A DNA stretch of 7,195 bases from an archaeon. GTDB lineage: Archaea > Asgardarchaeota > Hermodarchaeia > Hermodarchaeales > Hermodarchaeaceae. The position numbers and the translations under genes are program-made. The stretch lies in the NCBI GenBank assembly GCA_016550415.1, contig JABXGU010000832.1, positions 1 through 7,195 on the forward strand, in the 5' to 3' direction. Positions 6,265-7,195 of this stretch are shown here, in pieces (position 1 is the stretch's first letter; the number at the start of each line of letters is the position of its first letter). The notes beneath the pieces are model-generated. The model made no database searches, had not been told where the DNA came from, and worked only from the letters and a program-made list of their open reading frames with translations.

Positions 6265-6968
6265 TTAGGCGGGTTGTCGTCCACGCCATCCCAGTCGTAC
6301 TGGTGCCTCAGGATGTTCTGGCTCTACAACAGCATAACCGGCTTTCATAGAATTGTTGAGGTCACCTGTCCATTCTCCCAACCCCACAACCCGTACATCC
6401 AAATCACACACACCCACACTATAATGACCTACAACAAACAAGTCTTTAGGACCCATCTTTGGCACCATAGGAGGAGGTCGCATCTCTAAACGCCGGCGCA
6501 CGGCTTGCAATGCCGTACCACCTTTCCCATATCGATGGACTGCCGCCTCCAGACCCAAACCATGTCCATGAAAGATAAAGACATTGAAGTCGTAACATGA
6601 AAGCTTAGCATATGGCAAGATAGTGAGACCATGGTTGCGGGGTAATAATTCTAGCCAAGTATCATGTTCCCAGTGATGAAGATGCACCGCTCCAGCACCT
6701 CCAACCTTTCAAGCTCAGCAACAAATTTGTCAAATGTGGCTTCCAAAATCCTCCATCCCTCAGCCAGCTTTATTATTGTCGCACTCTTATGTTCTGCAGG
6801 TGCGGGTGCAGCTTCATGGGCATACCGTAATTCCACTGTGTCGCCAGCGAAGTATATGGCGAAGACTCGATACTTCTCCAATAACTGTTCTAAATAGGAA
6901 AGGGCTGCCCGCCAATTATACTCAGGGTTGCCAATGTGGAGATCAGAAAAGATTACTTCGACCTCCAG
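6265..6968 (-). pseudogene. Frameshifted calcineurin-like metallophosphoesterase
   Basis: Two minus-strand frames join into one protein of about 234 residues, the usual size of LpxH/YfcE-like phosphoesterases, which hydrolyse phosphoesters with two metal ions. Seen in order: VIFSDLHIG (motif I, 6930-6953), GDTVE (motif II, 6831-6845), ITGN at the end of the first frame (6666-6677), HDTW continuing in the second frame, FHGHG (motif IV, 6559-6573) and VVGHYS (6418-6435) where GHTH is expected. The frame breaks inside the GNHD motif: GGGAAC is followed by ATGAT, so one C is missing and the first frame stops at 6651. No ATG, GTG or TTG start exists in frame: upstream of motif I there is only CTG at 6966-6968, then a stop at 6996-6998. 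The last motif has also lost its second His. It runs convergently to the mcm block. It is most simply a decaying gene; sequence error at the one-base shift is the alternative, but that would not explain the missing start or the changed motif. Confidence 0.75.
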
Positions 6969-6979
6969 TCGCCCATCGG

Positions 6980-7195
6980 AAGATCCAAATAAAGTCTACA
7001 CATACTATATATGACGCTATAAAGGCAGAGTGGATTTTAACTGCACCTGATGAATTTCGTCTTAAGTTCCTGCAAGGTCTCAATGATAGAGACGGTTTTG
7101 CCACAGTTAAAGTCCAACGGATGGGTAATGCTTGTGGTCCAAACGTCCCTTTTGTCAAGTAACTTCTCAAAACGTTCGAGATCGAGTCAGCCAAA
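6980..7195 (+). pseudogene. Remnant of a LAGLIDADG homing-endonuclease-like gene, cut by the window end
   Basis: One plus-strand frame reads STHTIYDAIK, then EWILTAPDEFRL, then FLQGLNDRDGF (7067-7099), an excellent match to the LAGLIDADG motif with its closing acidic residue kept (Asp at 7091-7093). Next come GNACGPNVPFVK and, after an in-frame TAA at 7160-7162, LLKTFEIESAK up to the window end. The 'PN--F(V/I)--LL--F-I-S' pattern after the motif is what I recall from archaeal LAGLIDADG proteins. The sense of the reading continues across the stop, so TAA probably replaces a codon such as GAA, CAA or AAA by one base change. No start codon or N-terminal part is visible: upstream of about 6980 the DNA is antisense of the phosphoesterase. 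It therefore looks like a truncated, nonsense-mutated fragment. These enzymes cut long target sites and spread their own genes; this copy is probably inactive. Confidence 0.6.

Noticed and set aside
6651..6671. Programmed -1 frameshifting as an explanation for the broken GNHD motif.
   Set aside because: The site (ACT GGG AAC ATG) is not a standard slippery heptamer, and the absent start codon and altered GHxH motif point to decay.
7005..7013. TATA-like CATATATAG on the minus strand, placed about 40 bases before the phosphoesterase reading.
   Set aside because: The distance would suit an archaeal promoter, but the bases also encode part of the LAGLIDADG-like frame (HTIYD), so the match may be chance. 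Too weak to list as a feature.
7037..7186. Minus-strand open stretch of 49 codons, in exact codon register opposite the LAGLIDADG reading (LDLERFEKLLDKRDVW and on).
   Set aside because: It reads smoothly but is the in-register antisense of the frame with the FLQGLNDRDG motif, has no good start and shows no motif of its own.
6943..7194. Minus-strand 83-residue open frame covering the region upstream of the phosphoesterase.
   Set aside because: Different frame from both the phosphoesterase and the antisense stretch, starts with a weak TTG, and its composition is not protein-like; a shadow of the other readings.

Overview
The window reads as archaeal chromosomal DNA of moderate GC. The main evidence is a run of archaeal/eukaryotic-type replication genes: an Orc1/Cdc6-family ATPase, a GINS subunit of the Gins23 type and an MCM helicase. 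A TFIIB-like zinc-ribbon protein and ribosome-binding sites of the GGTGAT/GGGTG type (complementary to the archaeal 16S rRNA tail) agree with this. The lineage cannot be fixed from the sequence alone. A Gins23-MCM gene pair is familiar in TACK archaea, and the MCM zinc-finger spacing resembles eukaryotic MCMs, so a TACK or Asgard archaeon is a reasonable guess, but only a guess.

Layout. (1) 60-1892 (+): glmS, glucosamine-6-phosphate synthase, complete if started at the GTG directly before the catalytic cysteine. (2) 1893-1974: a short gap filled by two back-to-back perfect-stem hairpins and a GGTGAT ribosome-binding site. (3) 1975-2205 (+): a 76-residue zinc-ribbon protein of unknown function. 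(4) 2206-2331: a 126-base non-coding gap. (5) 2332-6189 (+): a replication block, cdc6-like, then gins23 26 bases later, then mcm overlapping gins23 by 8 bases. (6) 6190-6264: a T-rich spacer that probably ends transcription of the block. (7) 6265-7195: a decayed region. On the minus strand lies a calcineurin-like metallophosphoesterase broken by a one-base shift exactly inside its GNHD motif, without a conventional start codon and with its last GHxH motif altered. Abutting its 5' end, on the plus strand and running off the window, lies a fragment with a clear LAGLIDADG motif and an in-frame stop.

How the genes fit together. The Orc1/Cdc6 protein, GINS and MCM are the initiator/loader, helicase accessory and helicase motor of archaeal replication. 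Tight spacing and overlap suggest co-expression, at least of gins23 and mcm. GlmS starts the amino-sugar pathway and has no obvious functional link to replication. The zinc-ribbon protein sits between the two and could belong to either unit. I see no convincing undescribed multi-gene system. The points most worth a second look are the decayed phosphoesterase/LAGLIDADG junction, the divergent motifs of the Cdc6-like ATPase, and the double hairpin between glmS and the zinc-ribbon gene.
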